A stretch of 39,848 nucleotides of DNA from Marinilabiliaceae bacterium UBA5488 (GTDB taxonomy: Bacteria; Bacteroidota; Bacteroidia; Bacteroidales; Marinilabiliaceae). The translations under genes and the position numbers were made by a program. The notes beneath the pieces were generated by a model that was given only the letters and a program-made list of their open reading frames with translations, was not told where the DNA came from and did not search any database. Of the stretch, positions 1 through 8,394 are shown piece by piece; position 1 is the first letter of the stretch, and each line of letters starts with the position of its first letter. The DNA lies in contig DIPM01000008.1 of assembly GCA_002427105.1 (NCBI GenBank), positions 1 to 39,848 on the forward strand. Direction: 5' to 3'.

Positions 1-3000
1 ATGATAATCCTCAATGGAGTCCTGTCTGACCAAGGTGTAAGGAAAATGTTCCCGGCAGGAGCTTCAGCTGAATTCGTGTTCCCAATTGGGGTACAAGATA
101 AATTTACCCCGGCATCCTATACTATTTTGTCAAACACAAAACCAGGTTCTATAACTTTAAGGCCAATCAATGAAAGCCATGCTGCAGTAAATGACCCTGG
201 GGTAAATGAACTGGCCTATTATTGGAGCGTAAAGTCTGAAGGACTTGAGGGATTATCTGTGACTCATAAGTATCAATACATTGAAGAAGATGTAAAGGAT
301 AATGAGTCTATGTATGTTGGAGGACGCTATGACTATGAAGCCTATTCCTGGACCAATCTGGGTAATGTAGTAAATGCATCAGACAATACAATCAGCTTTA
401 CAGCGGATTATGTTACAGGAGAGTACACTGCAGGCTACCCCGTGAATTTCTTTACTAAGCCAGTGCTATATAGCCGTCAAAATGGTAATTGGAACAGCGG
501 TACGACGTGGTCTCTTACACCTGATGGTGCTGCTGCCAACAAGATTCCCGACGGGAATCCTGTTGTGATCGCTAGCGGACATACAGTCACGATAACTTCA
601 GACAATACCTATGCATACTCTGTAGAGCTTCATGGTGCCCTAAATGTTGGAACTACGTTGTACCATAATCTGGGGCACTTCTTTGGTGATGGAAAACTTA
701 TTGTAAGCTCTACTACACAAGGCAACTTTGTTCTGCCAGGCGGTAAGTTCGATGACTTTTTTGCAGACGAGAACTCTACTATTGAATTCAATGGTAACAA
801 CGAAGCCTATCTGCCGCTCAAACCCGGAAATATTTATAAACCATTCCAAAATGTGATTCTGTCGGGTTCTGGACGCAAGAATATTAGTGCAGGCGACTTA
901 AAAATCAATGGTAACCTGATAATACGTACTGGTGCTGTCCTTAGTAATGCAAACTACAATAGGACGCTTTACATAGGTGGTAATTGGATTAATGAAAACA
1001 CTGTCACCGGAAGATTTATTCCGGGAAGAGGAACTGTTGTGTTTGATGGAAACAAAGTTCAGAAGTTCAACACCAAGGTTTCGGAGAACTTCTACAACCT
1101 CACGATAAACACGATCGGAGAACTTGACATGTCTGATGCTGCTGCCGGTGCAAACATTAATGTAAGCAATAAGCTAATCCTGACAAAAGGTATTATTCGA
1201 ACCTACGATAACAGGCTCGTTTATATAACAAGCACATCAACTGGTGCTATCAGCGGAGGTAATAACAATTCCTACATTGATGGTCCTCTGAGAAAGGATA
1301 TCCTTACAGGACAGTCATTTACCTTCCCTGTTGGAAATGATGGAAGATTTGGGAAAATCGGCATTCTAAACACCAATGGAGGTAGTTCACCAGCAGCCTG
1401 GACAGCCAGGTATAGTAACAATAATGACCTGCCCAGGGTTGAGGGCAACCTTAATTCACCAATTACTTCTGTTAGTGATAACGAGTACTGGTCTGTGACA
1501 AGGCCTACAGATGCATCTGCTAATATTAAACTAAGGTGGGATGAACAATCCTATCCGGGGATAACAACGGATGCCACTTTGAGAAACAGACTTCGCGTTG
1601 TACAATTTAACAATGCTGATAATAAATGGAGCGAACGAGGTCAGTTGATAAATGCAGGTGAGAAGACAGTTTCAACAACTTCTCAGGTGACTACAAACGG
1701 CTATTTATTCACTATTGGTGTGATTGGTGTTACCGCATCCATTACTGATTTCAGCCAGGTTGAAATATGCGATAATGGAGAAATAGCATCAATACCTGTT
1801 GCTTTAACAGGATCTGCTCCATGGACATTAACATACAAGGTTGAAGGCAAAATAAACCGAACCTTCACCCAAACCGGCATTACTTCTCCTAATTATTTAA
1901 TTCAAATTAGCGGAGATGACCTTGCCGGTGCAGGAACTTACAATGTTTCTCTTGTAAGTGTGTCAGACAATTCGTCAAATGGAACTGCACATTCCGGCTC
2001 TGTTGTAATGAGAGTAAATGAGACCTTTGTACCGGTTATTACCGGTGCGTCTACAGTAGGGATAAACGAAGTACGGACCTATTCAACTCCAATAAATGGT
2101 TCAAACTCGTATTCATGGAGCTGGGTTGATGAAGTTGGTGGAACAATTGTAAGTCCCAATGCTGCCTCAACAAATATTACCTTTAATAAAGGTATCGGAA
2201 ACTTTAAACTGCAGCTCACAGAAGTAACTGCGTCCACAGGTTGTCAGGTTTCGATGATCTATGAAATCGCTGTTGTTAATAAACCAGCTCCTGATATTAG
2301 TCCTAAGGACCAAAACATTTGTGCAGGCACCACAGTGACATACTCTACTGTCCCAAATACAGGTAATACATACAAGTGGACTGTTACCGGAGGCAGTGTA
2401 CAAACTGCAAATCACAACACCTACAGAACCGTCGCTCAGGGAGGTAACACAATTATAGTGAAGTGGGATCAGGCAGGAAGCGGTACTGTAAAAGTTGAAG
2501 AGCAAAAGTCAGGTGTCGTAGGAGAAAGCATCCTGGAACTTGTTGTCAGTCCAAAAGTAAATACACGTACTGTAACACTTGTTGACACTGAGGTATGCGA
2601 TGGGTCTGAAACATTTGTAAGGATTCAGGCATCCGAACTTAATGTTTCCTATCGTCTGAAACTTGCAGATGGAACTTATCTGAACCCTTCCACAGGTGGA
2701 ACAGGAAGTGATCTCCTGTTACCAACAGGTGCTTTATATGCAGATGAAGCTCCATACAACATTGTTGTGGAAGCTTTTAACCTTGCATGTAGTGTTGATA
2801 TTCCGGCGGGAACAGTAAACGTAAGACCGGAGATCAATGTGTCTGTTTCCAGTGATGTTACAGATAATAAGTTCTGTGCAGGAACACCTGTCAACTTCTC
2901 TGCAACGGCCGGATTTGTCAGTTATATTTTTGAGGTGGACGGAATTCAATATAACAATGGAAGCAATCCTGTTTTCACTACCAATGCTTTGGTGGATGGT

Positions 3001-4725
3001 TCAGAGGTCTCGGTGCAGGCTTTGGCAGCAAATGGCTGCTGGGGAGCAAGTGAGACGCTGACTATGCGAGCTGCAAATATTGCAGGTATGTGGACTGGCA
3101 TCGCTGATTCCGATTGGGATAATCCAATGAACTGGTGTAACGGACAGGTACCAGTTAATTACAACGGAATTGTGATCTCCTCAAAGATGGTTCATGAACC
3201 GGTAATAACAGGAGATTATACCCTGACCAATCTGACAATAGAGGATGGGGCACAGCTCTGGATTGACGGAGGTTCAAAAATCGATCTTGAAGGTAGCTTC
3301 ACCAACAACGGAGAACTTGTACTCAACAACCGTTACGGAGTAAACGGTATGGTTTCCCTGATAGACAAATCGGTTAATTCAGGAAGTGGCACTACAAGAG
3401 TAAGGCTTACAACCCCGGCCAATCAGTGGTTCTATCTCGGAAGCATTAGAAAAGATGCCGTATTCTCCGATTTCGGTGCCGGACAACCCGGTATTGTTGT
3501 AAGTTCATATCGACAAAACAAATGGTGGAATATTCAGACCACTTTAGCAAGTAGGTCTCTCAGATTGCTGGAAGGAATAGCAACTAATCTAATCGATGCC
3601 AAGGTCGAAAAGAGGTTAATTGAATATACTGGAGAGATAAACAAAGAAGAAGTAAGCAGAGTCTTTGAAGAAAAAGGTTTCAGCTTATTGGGCAATCCAT
3701 ACCCGGCCTTTATAAGCTGGGAGAACGCTGCCACATGGGAACGACCAAATGTTGATGGTACTATTTGGTACAGAAGCAAAGTTGGTGAAGAAATGGCATT
3801 CATTACATATAACAAGGATGCTATACCTGGTGCGAAAGCGGCTCTTTACCCTGACTCTGAAGTGAACTTCACATCAGAAGCAGAGCTGGCCTTGATTCCA
3901 CCGATGCAGGCAGTATGGATTAAAACTTTTTCTGAGAATAATACTGTAACAATAAAGCCTGAAGCACGCACGCATAGTATAGAAGGTTCTATGCTTAAAA
4001 GTGGATCAGCAAAACATAGTGATATAATTCGCATAGAAACATGCAATGCGTATTCACGTGATGGCGCTGTAGTTTATTTTACTGAAGGAGCAAGCGAAGG
4101 AATTGGCAAGGGAGATTCAGAAAAGTATTTCAATGACTCAAAGAGAGTTCCGGAAATATTTACTCGTTCAGGTTCAACCGCACTAGCCATTAATGGTATG
4201 CCTGCACTCAACCAGGGAATTTACGAAATACCTTTAAGTGTTCGTAACCAGGTTGAAGGAAAGGTTAGCATAGGATTTGATTTGACTTATTTCTCCTCCG
4301 ACCATACTATTTACTTTGAAGACAGGTTGAGTGGCATCATGGTAAACTTAAGAGAAGACAACACTTACAGCTTCGAGGCAGATGCAACTGGTGGTGATAT
4401 TAACGATCGTTTTGTGCTTTCGCTATACAGCATCACTACTGACATCGAGCAAATAGGAGAAAATGAAGTTGAAGCCGGACGAGATATACAGATTAAAGCT
4501 GCAGGTTCCATGGCATTGATTAGCGTGAGCTCCAATCTTATATCTGAAGGACCGGGAGTGATAGAGATCTACTCGATGAGCGGCCGAAAGCTTCAGGAAG
4601 TACCAGCACATAGTAGCCGCACTCTGATAATACTGCCTCAAGAAAGCGGAGTTTATATTATTAGAGCCAGGTTTGGCAAGGTGGTAAAGAGCGAACGAGT
4701 TGTGACTGCCGGCAACTTCGAATAA
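1..4725 (+). CDS. Giant T9SS-secreted surface protein, 5'-truncated
   Basis: The reading frame is open from the first base to the stop at 4723-4725 (1574 residues visible). No signal peptide follows the first methionine, so the true start probably lies upstream and this is the C-terminal part of a longer protein. Two segments have the tryptophan-rich pattern of secreted Bacteroidota proteins: around residue 161 (GNWNSGTTW) and around residue 1039 (WDNPMNWCNG). Between them lie beta-rich, Ig/PKD-like stretches with scattered cysteines. The last 60 or so residues (IEIYSMSGRKL, then GVYIIRARFGKVVKSERVV) match the type A C-terminal sorting domain recognised by the type IX secretion system. Such proteins cross the outer membrane and are anchored at the surface or released. 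No catalytic domain is recognisable, so an adhesive or structural role is only a guess. Family assignment is firm, function is not. Confidence 0.85.
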   Translation: MIILNGVLSDQGVRKMFPAGASAEFVFPIGVQDKFTPASYTILSNTKPGSITLRPINESHAAVNDPGVNELAYYWSVKSEGLEGLSVTHKYQYIEEDVKDNESMYVGGRYDYEAYSWTNLGNVVNASDNTISFTADYVTGEYTAGYPVNFFTKPVLYSRQNGNWNSGTTWSLTPDGAAANKIPDGNPVVIASGHTVTITSDNTYAYSVELHGALNVGTTLYHNLGHFFGDGKLIVSSTTQGNFVLPGGKFDDFFADENSTIEFNGNNEAYLPLKPGNIYKPFQNVILSGSGRKNISAGDLKINGNLIIRTGAVLSNANYNRTLYIGGNWINENTVTGRFIPGRGTVVFDGNKVQKFNTKVSENFYNLTINTIGELDMSDAAAGANINVSNKLILTKGIIRTYDNRLVYITSTSTGAISGGNNNSYIDGPLRKDILTGQSFTFPVGNDGRFGKIGILNTNGGSSPAAWTARYSNNNDLPRVEGNLNSPITSVSDNEYWSVTRPTDASANIKLRWDEQSYPGITTDATLRNRLRVVQFNNADNKWSERGQLINAGEKTVSTTSQVTTNGYLFTIGVIGVTASITDFSQVEICDNGEIASIPVALTGSAPWTLTYKVEGKINRTFTQTGITSPNYLIQISGDDLAGAGTYNVSLVSVSDNSSNGTAHSGSVVMRVNETFVPVITGASTVGINEVRTYSTPINGSNSYSWSWVDEVGGTIVSPNAASTNITFNKGIGNFKLQLTEVTASTGCQVSMIYEIAVVNKPAPDISPKDQNICAGTTVTYSTVPNTGNTYKWTVTGGSVQTANHNTYRTVAQGGNTIIVKWDQAGSGTVKVEEQKSGVVGESILELVVSPKVNTRTVTLVDTEVCDGSETFVRIQASELNVSYRLKLADGTYLNPSTGGTGSDLLLPTGALYADEAPYNIVVEAFNLACSVDIPAGTVNVRPEINVSVSSDVTDNKFCAGTPVNFSATAGFVSYIFEVDGIQYNNGSNPVFTTNALVDGSEVSVQALAANGCWGASETLTMRAANIAGMWTGIADSDWDNPMNWCNGQVPVNYNGIVISSKMVHEPVITGDYTLTNLTIEDGAQLWIDGGSKIDLEGSFTNNGELVLNNRYGVNGMVSLIDKSVNSGSGTTRVRLTTPANQWFYLGSIRKDAVFSDFGAGQPGIVVSSYRQNKWWNIQTTLASRSLRLLEGIATNLIDAKVEKRLIEYTGEINKEEVSRVFEEKGFSLLGNPYPAFISWENAATWERPNVDGTIWYRSKVGEEMAFITYNKDAIPGAKAALYPDSEVNFTSEAELALIPPMQAVWIKTFSENNTVTIKPEARTHSIEGSMLKSGSAKHSDIIRIETCNAYSRDGAVVYFTEGASEGIGKGDSEKYFNDSKRVPEIFTRSGSTALAINGMPALNQGIYEIPLSVRNQVEGKVSIGFDLTYFSSDHTIYFEDRLSGIMVNLREDNTYSFEADATGGDINDRFVLSLYSITTDIEQIGENEVEAGRDIQIKAAGSMALISVSSNLISEGPGVIEIYSMSGRKLQEVPAHSSRTLIILPQESGVYIIRARFGKVVKSERVVTAGNFE

Positions 4726-4783
4726 GAAAGCACCATTGCTCCCCTATTTAGGACCAAAAGGAGCTGAGCCTTAGGTAAAGAAA

Positions 4784-4815
4784 ACATAGCCCATGGTTAA
4801 AACCGTGGGCTATGT
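4784..4815 (-). terminator. Hairpin terminator between convergent genes
   Basis: A 13-bp stem (arms 4784-4796 and 4803-4815, one G-T wobble) with a 6-base loop lies between the surface-protein stop (4725) and the kinase stop (4849). In the minus direction the hairpin is followed by a T-rich tail (TTTCTTT). It therefore best serves the peptide-kinase operon, but it could also stop plus-strand transcripts. Confidence 0.75.
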
Positions 4816-4848
4816 CAATGATAAACATTAGCTAAGCAATTTAATGGT

Positions 4849-5739
4849 TTAAAATCGACCAATGGCTAATGCCCTGATAGCATCCACGATATTGCAATCC
4901 GGTTTAAAGCCACAATCGTAAATAGGAGTGTTTTGGGTGAAGTCAAGAACATGGTTTAGATGAGCTTCCGTCATCTCCTTGCTATGAAAATGCTGAATAC
5001 AATTGCTCATAACGCGCATTTGAGCCTTTATCCCGCTTATAGGAGTAATTTCGTTAGTAGGTGCTTGCCGCAGCAAAAAAATCTTACTCACAGGAGTTAA
5101 AAGAGGCCTTTGGGCGTACCAAGGCATAGGGGTACTTAAGGCATGCCACTGCCCATTAATCTTATGCAGCCAGAGGCGGTCGTCATTGATAAGCTCAGCT
5201 CCCCTCTGTTGCCACAGTTTTGCCATTGTCGATTTTCCTGTGCCAGAGACCGCCGAAAAAATATAGCCCTGTCTCATGTCGCGCACACCCGAGGCATGCA
5301 ACAGAAAGCCTCCCGTAAGGTTGGCAAAATAAACCAACAATAGTGAACCTAAGGGATGTAATAGCGGATCTATATGAAGCTCTTCAGAAGTGGGAACCCT
5401 CTTAAAAAAAACATTTATGCAAAGCTCTTTCAAGTCTATCAGAGCAGTGATTTGTTGGATTTTCTCCGGCTTGTGAAAGTCTATCTTCAAAGCCAGCAGA
5501 TGTTTTTCTGCTCCCAGTATTTGCCATTTATAGGGCATCAAATCCGGATCGTCAGCCTCACCATGCAGGAGAAGCCTGTAGCTCGAGGAGACTTCTGCTA
5601 TACCTAAATAAAAATTACAAGAATAATGGAACGTTGGGTCTATAAGAGGAGTGGTGAAATTTGCAGAGGCCAGGAGTTCAGGCACAATGCCCGCATCAAA
5701 TTTTATAGTAAGCTGAACCGGACCCAGGAATAGGTTCAT
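4849..5739 (-). CDS. HPr kinase-like P-loop kinase of a PqqD/peptide cassette
   Basis: A 296-residue protein with a divergent N-terminal half and an HprK-like C-terminal half. A Walker A loop is visible at residues 162-171 (SAVSGTGKST). It is preceded by a conserved-looking LHASGV (147-152) and followed by an acidic NDD motif (185-187), as in the HPr-kinase superfamily members of peptide clusters. True HprK has another N-terminal domain and sits with sugar transport genes, so this is not carbon-control HprK. The start lies 9 bases after the stop of the 81-residue peptide gene, in the same operon as a PqqD-like gene. Related kinases in lasso-peptide clusters phosphorylate a serine of the peptide. 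By analogy this one may phosphorylate the neighbouring peptide, which is inference. It ends just before the hairpin at 4784-4815. Confidence 0.75.
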   Translation of the reverse strand: MNLFLGPVQLTIKFDAGIVPELLASANFTTPLIDPTFHYSCNFYLGIAEVSSSYRLLLHGEADDPDLMPYKWQILGAEKHLLALKIDFHKPEKIQQITALIDLKELCINVFFKRVPTSEELHIDPLLHPLGSLLLVYFANLTGGFLLHASGVRDMRQGYIFSAVSGTGKSTMAKLWQQRGAELINDDRLWLHKINGQWHALSTPMPWYAQRPLLTPVSKIFLLRQAPTNEITPISGIKAQMRVMSNCIQHFHSKEMTEAHLNHVLDFTQNTPIYDCGFKPDCNIVDAIRALAIGRF

Positions 5740-5748
5740 GGCAAATAA

Positions 5749-5994
5749 TTAATACTGAGGCCTTGAAGTGTCACCAAAAGGACTTGAAGCACTTTTATAA
5801 GTCTGGGAGCCATAATTAACAGCTTGTGGATTTACTACGCTGGCAGGCATTCCAGGATCTTCAGGATCTTCAGGATCAGGTTCCACAGGCGGCGTCGTTA
5901 CCATCAGCAACGACATTTCATGATCAATTTCCACCTCCTCGATTTTGGGGATGGTGTAGTTTTTTTTTGTTATATGTTGTATGCTATTTTTCAT
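5749..5994 (-). CDS. Small acidic/proline peptide, candidate modified precursor
   Basis: An 81-residue protein between the PqqD-like gene (20-base gap) and the kinase (9-base gap). Residues 1-30 form a leader-like segment with an alternating charged/hydrophobic stretch (PKIEEVEIDHEMSLL) of the kind common in small Bacteroidota peptides. Residues 35-48 are a Pro/Asp/Glu linker with the repeat PDPEDPEDP. Residues 60-81 are rich in Tyr, Ser and Thr, with no cysteine anywhere. No signal peptide or membrane segment is seen. Position and composition suggest a ribosomally made peptide whose C-terminal part is modified, for example phosphorylated by the adjacent kinase, after its leader is bound by the PqqD-like protein. 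I recognise no named family. The ATG at 5994 has no clear Shine-Dalgarno sequence, as is usual in this phylum. Confidence 0.65.
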   Translation of the reverse strand: MKNSIQHITKKNYTIPKIEEVEIDHEMSLLMVTTPPVEPDPEDPEDPGMPASVVNPQAVNYGSQTYKSASSPFGDTSRPQY

Positions 5995-6014
5995 TTATTA
6001 CTATGACGATTAGC

Positions 6015-6314
6015 TTAGGCTAGCTTTTCAATAATTTGTTTGTCGAGGGCTTGGTCAATAAATACTTGCAGGTCATTCGACAAGACATTTCTTTCTACGT
6101 CAAATTGTTGTAAAAGTTGTTCTTCTACCTGATTGATTGTGTTTTGCCCGTTAAGTGCCTCGATAATTGCTGTGCCTGTCTCGTTAAGGGTGAGTACTCG
6201 GGTCATATCGGCAACGCTATTCACCAAAGGTACAATTACCATCTCATCACCCACTTTGCGGATGACTACATTCCGGTCGCGCACTATGTAAATAGTTTCA
6301 GGTTTTTGCACCAT
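6015..6314 (-). CDS. PqqD-like peptide-binding protein
   Basis: A 99-residue protein read from the ATG at 6314. The open frame extends to a TTG at 6353, but a GGAA sequence just upstream and the usual PqqD length favour the ATG. The pattern LNETGTAIIEAL-x-G-QNTI (residues 43-60), then a hydrophobic helix and FDVERNVLSNDLQVFI (71-86), is that of PqqD-family RiPP recognition elements. These bind the leader of a precursor peptide and present it to modifying enzymes. It is first in a three-gene minus-strand operon with the peptide and kinase genes. No cyclase, protease, radical SAM enzyme or exporter is adjacent, so the pathway appears minimal or relies on distant genes. Confidence 0.8.
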   Translation of the reverse strand: MVQKPETIYIVRDRNVVIRKVGDEMVIVPLVNSVADMTRVLTLNETGTAIIEALNGQNTINQVEEQLLQQFDVERNVLSNDLQVFIDQALDKQIIEKLA

Positions 6315-6509
6315 ATTGGTTTCCAGACAATAATTCAGTCTGCAAATATGCAAATTATTTCAATAATACAACTCATTGTGGGCGTAGAGTTTGAGCGTTT
6401 TTTGATGAAAATTAAATAATCAGGCACTAAAGGTCACCTAAGGGGCGCGAAACGAATGATTAGTCCACGAGAAAGTGGAAAAACAAAACCCCTAACCCCA
6501 AACTCTGAC

Positions 6510-6537
6510 AACTGCTGACTGATAACTGTTGACTGAT
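6510..6537. repeat. 14-bp tandem word repeat after focA stop
   Basis: Two copies of a 14-base unit, AACTGCTGACTGAT at 6510-6523 and AACTGTTGACTGAT at 6524-6537, with one mismatch. The focA stop codon is at 6540-6542. In the focA sense the words (ATCAGTCAACAGTT) therefore begin within a few bases of the stop. The rest of the 225-base gap to the PqqD-like start holds no gene. It contains a direct repeat TGCAAAT-A-TGCAAAT at 6341-6355, a possible regulatory site for the PqqD operon. Confidence 0.8.
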
Positions 6538-6539
6538 GA

Positions 6540-7319
6540 TTATTTATTATAAACCACTGTGTAGATCATAGCGGTAAGTATAGATCCTCCGACAATATTT
6601 CCCAGGGTGGCCGGAAGCAAATTGCGAACAAGGAAATCGGCCAGACTTACATCCGCTCCATAGAACATGGCGGCAGGAATAAAGAACATATTAGCCACGC
6701 TGTGCTCAAAACCCATGGCTACAAAGGCCATCACGGGAAACCAGATAGCAAGGATTTTGCCGCTGATATCTTGGGCGGCGAAAGCCAGCCATACCGCCAG
6801 AGCCACCAGCCAGTTGGCTCCTATGCCTTTAACAAAAGTGGCAAAAAAAGTAGCCGAAGTCTTGCTAACAGCAAGGCCCCTGACAGTATCGAGCCATGGC
6901 GAAGCAGCCAGCAGCTCGGTCTTGTAGGCCAGAAAATATGCTACAAAAAGAGCCCCTACGAAATTGCCGAAATACACCAGAGTCCAGTTGCGCAGCAGTC
7001 GTACAAAGCGCAATTTGCCCGTCATAAGGGGAGGAATAAAATAGGCAGTATTCCCGGTAAACAGGTCGGCCCCTGCTATAACACAAAGTATCAGTCCCAA
7101 AGGAAACAAAGCTCCCATAACAAACTTTTGAAGTCCGGGATTAGTGGCAGCTACAGCCGGCATGCCTCCCCCAACGCTAAGGGCAAGCAATCCTCCAAGG
7201 GCAATATATGCACCTGCCAGGAAGGCCAATAGCAGCGTGTTGCGAATAGATGTGCTATCGCGCGAAAGTGCTGCTTCACTTGCTTTAGATACTAGTTCTT
7301 TTGGTAAATAGTAGGACAT
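6540..7319 (-). CDS. focA: Formate channel/transporter of the FNT family
   Basis: A 259-residue inner-membrane protein with about six hydrophobic segments. Family hallmarks are AFLAGAYIALGG (32-43), AGADLFTGN (82-90), the half-helix around ANWLVALAVW (168-177) and GFEHSVANMFFIP (203-215), including the central-pore His206 typical of FocA/NirC. The last motif and the position directly after pflA and pflB favour formate over nitrite. FNT pentamers pass formate or formic acid according to pH, so this channel would export formate made by PflB. The gap to pflA is 56 bases and is filled with TTAGC-type words, which suggests cotranscription. Confidence 0.9.
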   Translation of the reverse strand: MSYYLPKELVSKASEAALSRDSTSIRNTLLLAFLAGAYIALGGLLALSVGGGMPAVAATNPGLQKFVMGALFPLGLILCVIAGADLFTGNTAYFIPPLMTGKLRFVRLLRNWTLVYFGNFVGALFVAYFLAYKTELLAASPWLDTVRGLAVSKTSATFFATFVKGIGANWLVALAVWLAFAAQDISGKILAIWFPVMAFVAMGFEHSVANMFFIPAAMFYGADVSLADFLVRNLLPATLGNIVGGSILTAMIYTVVYNK

Positions 7320-7343
7320 GTTATTCAGTTATGAGTTTTTTCC

Positions 7344-7380
7344 CGCTAAGTGCTAACCAGCTAAACGCTAAGCTGCTAAT
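7344..7380. repeat. TTAGC-word repeat between pflA and focA
   Basis: Five GCTAA words on the plus strand (TTAGC in the gene sense), irregularly spaced by 2-3 bases. The pflA stop codon TAG (7376-7378 in complement) is itself part of the first word, so the repeat starts exactly at the end of the coding region. Nothing else is seen in this gap. Confidence 0.7.
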
Positions 7381-8101
7381 TAATTACTACTTCTTTTACA
7401 TATTTTTCGAAAATGGATTTCGCCTTTCTAAGTTGTTCTGGCGTATTGGCCGGAACGTTGTTTAGCCTATACTCCCATCCAAGTGACTCATACTTATGCA
7501 CACCAAGTTTATGATATGGTTGAATTTCAAATTTCTCGACATTGCTCATAGTTGCCAGTCGCCTGCCCAGAGCGTGCATATCAGCTTCATCATCAGTATA
7601 TCCGGGAACGAGAACATAACGCACCCAGGCAGTGTGTCCCTGTCCGGCCAGGTATTCGGCAAAAGCCATAGTACGGCTATTAGATGTAGCGGTAAGCCTG
7701 CTGTGCTTGTCTGGATCTATGTGTTTGATATCCAGAAGCACCAAATCATTAAGTTTCAGAAGCTCCTTTACCTGGCTCGTTAAAATGGAGCCGTTAGTAT
7801 CTATGCAGGTGTTGATGCCTTCCTGCTTAAGTTGCCCAAACAATCCGATCAAGTCATTGGCCTGCATCAGGGGTTCTCCGCCCGAAACGGTCACTCCTCC
7901 CCTCTTTCCAAAGAATGGTCGCTGGCGCACAGCCATCTGAAGCAAGGCCTCAGCCTCATATTCTTTGCCACCTGAAAAGTTGATAGTATCAGGATTGGCG
8001 CAGTAAAGGCATTTGAAATTACAGCCCTGAAGGAAGAACACCAGGCGAATGCCAGGGCCGTCAAAGGTGCCTAAGGATTCTATTGAGTGTATCTTTATCA
8101 A
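7376..8101 (-). CDS. pflA: Pyruvate formate-lyase activating enzyme
   Basis: A 241-residue radical SAM enzyme. The cluster motif GCNFKCLYC (Cys27, Cys31, Cys34) binds the [4Fe-4S] cluster, and VTVSGGEPLMQ is the family's SGGEP motif involved in SAM binding. It abstracts a hydrogen from the essential glycine of PflB using reduced flavodoxin or ferredoxin, creating the glycyl radical under anaerobic conditions. Length matches the classic PflA (about 245), with no extra ferredoxin-like insert of the glycerol-dehydratase activase type. It lies downstream of pflB in the same direction, separated by a 290-base gap with palindromic structures that may lower its expression relative to pflB. The protein ends at a TAG that begins a TTAGC repeat. 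Confidence 0.95.
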   Translation of the reverse strand: MIKIHSIESLGTFDGPGIRLVFFLQGCNFKCLYCANPDTINFSGGKEYEAEALLQMAVRQRPFFGKRGGVTVSGGEPLMQANDLIGLFGQLKQEGINTCIDTNGSILTSQVKELLKLNDLVLLDIKHIDPDKHSRLTATSNSRTMAFAEYLAGQGHTAWVRYVLVPGYTDDEADMHALGRRLATMSNVEKFEIQPYHKLGVHKYESLGWEYRLNNVPANTPEQLRKAKSIFEKYVKEVVIN

Positions 8102-8391
8102 AGCTATAAACTAAATATTTTTTTCTCATGCCGCACAGGCATTCTATCACTTTTCATTTCTTGCTTTTTTGCTGCAGCCCAAAAAAGTAAGCAAAAAAGG
8201 CCGCCACTACAAGAAATTGGCTAAAAATTACTCTTATAGCCTAAAATTTAAAAACTCGCTTCGCTCAAACAGCTTGAATTTTTTAACGGCTTTAATCCTA
8301 ATTTTCTTAACGCCAATTTCTTGAGGTGGATAGATTCATGGCTTAAACTTAAAACTTTGAACTTTGAACTTCTAACTTTTAACTTCAAACC
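8102..8391. other. pflB-pflA intergenic region with hairpins and a palindromic element
   Basis: No gene is seen. The region holds a hairpin at 8160-8191 (12-bp arms CTTGCTTTTTTG and CAAAAAAGTAAG, one mismatch, 8-base loop). A 114-base element at 8210-8323 is bounded by 12-bp perfect inverted repeats. A set of AACTTTN heptamers at 8353-8394 runs into the pflB stop codon. Confidence 0.75.
8210..8323. repeat. Palindromic element with 12-bp terminal inverted repeats
   Basis: CAAGAAATTGGC at 8210-8221 is matched in reverse complement by GCCAATTTCTTG at 8312-8323. Further imperfect pairing extends inward, and the centre carries CTCGCTTCGCTC. It has the size and shape of a small non-coding, REP- or MITE-like repeat. 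Its repeat status in the genome cannot be judged from one copy. Confidence 0.55.
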
Positions 8392-8394
8392 TCA
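8353..8394. repeat. AACTTTN heptamer repeat ending at pflB stop
   Basis: Six consecutive heptamers (AACTTTG, AACTTTG, AACTTCT, AACTTTT, AACTTCA, AACCTCA). The last contains the complement of the pflB TGA stop codon (8392-8394). In the pflB sense the array reads as AAGTT words starting at the stop. Confidence 0.8.

Noticed and set aside
4849..5739. Classical HPr kinase/phosphorylase (hprK)
   Set aside because: The N-terminal domain differs, no PTS genes are present, and the gene sits with PqqD and a small peptide.
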